Virus record (IMG/VR): IMGVR_UViG_3300042474_001468
Coordinates: 1-23,035 of that record
Length of the DNA: 23,035 bases
DNA from: a virus
Reading direction: 5' to 3' (one strand)
The position numbers and the translations under genes are program-made. The notes under the pieces were generated by a model, which saw nothing but the letters and a program-made list of their open reading frames with translations, was not told the origin of the DNA and ran no database searches. Shown here one piece after another: positions 22,730 to 23,035 of the stretch. Position 1 is the stretch's first letter. Each line of letters begins with the position of its first letter.

Positions 22730-22760
22730 CTAATATACGAATAATTTTTTAAAATGCAAA
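22730..22760 (-). promoter_or_regulatory. Bacteroidota-type promoter upstream of the sliding clamp
   Basis: Minus strand: TTTG, 19-nt spacer, TATATTAG. The TTTG lies in the final codons of the polymerase gene and the -7 element 18 bases before the clamp ATG. It lacks the GTAA start of the spacer found in the other three sites, so it may be a different promoter class. Confidence 0.5.
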
Positions 22761-23035
22761 GAATTTCTTTGCTGTTTTTGTGTCTGCGGTAACTTTATCC
22801 CACTTTAATGCGTTATAAAAGTCATCTAATTTGTTTTCTAATTCTGCTTCAAATATTTTGTTTCTATCCACATAGGTTTCCACAAAATCCATAATTTCCT
22901 TTGGGTCATTATAATCTTTGAATGCAACTGTTTCTAATCCTAATGGGTTGTCTTTAAGATATACCCACTTTACTTTATCACCATCTCTAATTGGTTCATG
23001 CTTATATGGACAATTAAAGAATTTTAATAATCTAT
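22749..23035 (-). CDS. 43: Family B DNA polymerase, gp43-like (C-terminal 94 residues; runs off the window)
   Basis: Reading leftward from the right edge, the open frame gives 94 residues, beginning RLLKFFNCPYKHEPIRDGDK and ending TAKKFFAF before TAA. The stretch RDGDKVKWVYLKDNPLGLET, then EIMDFVETYVDRNKIFEAEL and LDDFYNALKWD, follows the thumb-domain end of T4 gp43 (DGEKV...NPFG...W..Y...LEK.F..PL). The last residues KKFFAF correspond to the gp43 C-terminal peptide (SLFDMFDF) that binds gp45. Its place directly upstream of the clamp gene supports this. The catalytic domains are beyond the edge, so activity cannot be judged. Confidence 0.85.
   Translation of the reverse strand, partial: RLLKFFNCPYKHEPIRDGDKVKWVYLKDNPLGLETVAFKDYNDPKEIMDFVETYVDRNKIFEAELENKLDDFYNALKWDKVTADTKTAKKFFAF

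Overview
The window is a gene-dense, AT-rich stretch in which every credible gene lies on the minus strand, so transcription runs from the right edge to the left. It reads as part of a large tailed-phage genome (T4-like replication core) infecting a member of the Bacteroidota. The phage assignment rests on the right-hand replisome block: the C-terminus of a family B DNA polymerase (gp43-like), a sliding clamp (gp45-like), a dUTPase, the large and small clamp-loader subunits (gp44 and gp62-like) and a RecB/Cas4-type nuclease. The Bacteroidota host is inferred from promoter-like sites of the form TTTG-N19/20-TATATTA, from A/T-rich leaders without Shine-Dalgarno sequences, and from a Bacteroidota-style TonB-dependent receptor and histone-H1-like gene at the left.

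Layout in the direction of transcription: (1) 23035-18710, DNA replication and nuclease genes; (2) 18685-6145, about sixteen tightly packed, often 1-17 bp overlapping genes, mostly glycosyltransferases (GT-A and GT-B folds), with an FkbM methyltransferase, a second methyltransferase, an RmlD-like reductase, an RfbH/E1-type sugar 3-dehydrase and two small phage-type proteins; (3) 6080-3047, phage-type accessory proteins: a membrane-anchored coiled coil, a HAD phosphatase next to an APS-kinase-like P-loop protein, and a helix-turn-helix plus zinc-ribbon protein; (4) 3006-1954, an iron-sulfur module of IscU, a 7Fe-type ferredoxin and an A-type carrier (IscA); (5) 1926-1488, two small proteins, one histone-H1-like, closed by an intrinsic terminator; (6) 1426-1, the first 475 residues of an Oar-like TonB-dependent receptor that leaves the window.

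The most interesting reading is that these parts connect. The phage carries scaffold, carrier and ferredoxin for Fe-S clusters, and also carries at least two proteins whose cysteine patterns predict Fe-S clusters: the RfbH/E1-like dehydrase ([2Fe-2S]; Cys188-X57-Cys246-X-Cys248 plus Cys260, with His215 in place of the PLP lysine) and the RecB/Cas4-like nuclease (one N-terminal and three C-terminal cysteines, [4Fe-4S]). A conserved promoter-like element of about 33 bp stands before the Fe-S module, before the histone-like gene and before the nuclease gene. This ties the left and right ends together as one replicon and argues against a chimeric contig, at least up to about position 1725.

There is no intergenic stretch longer than 70 bp. 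I saw no tRNA gene, CRISPR array, insertion sequence or attachment site. All functions come from motif recognition by eye; no database search or base-composition computation was run.
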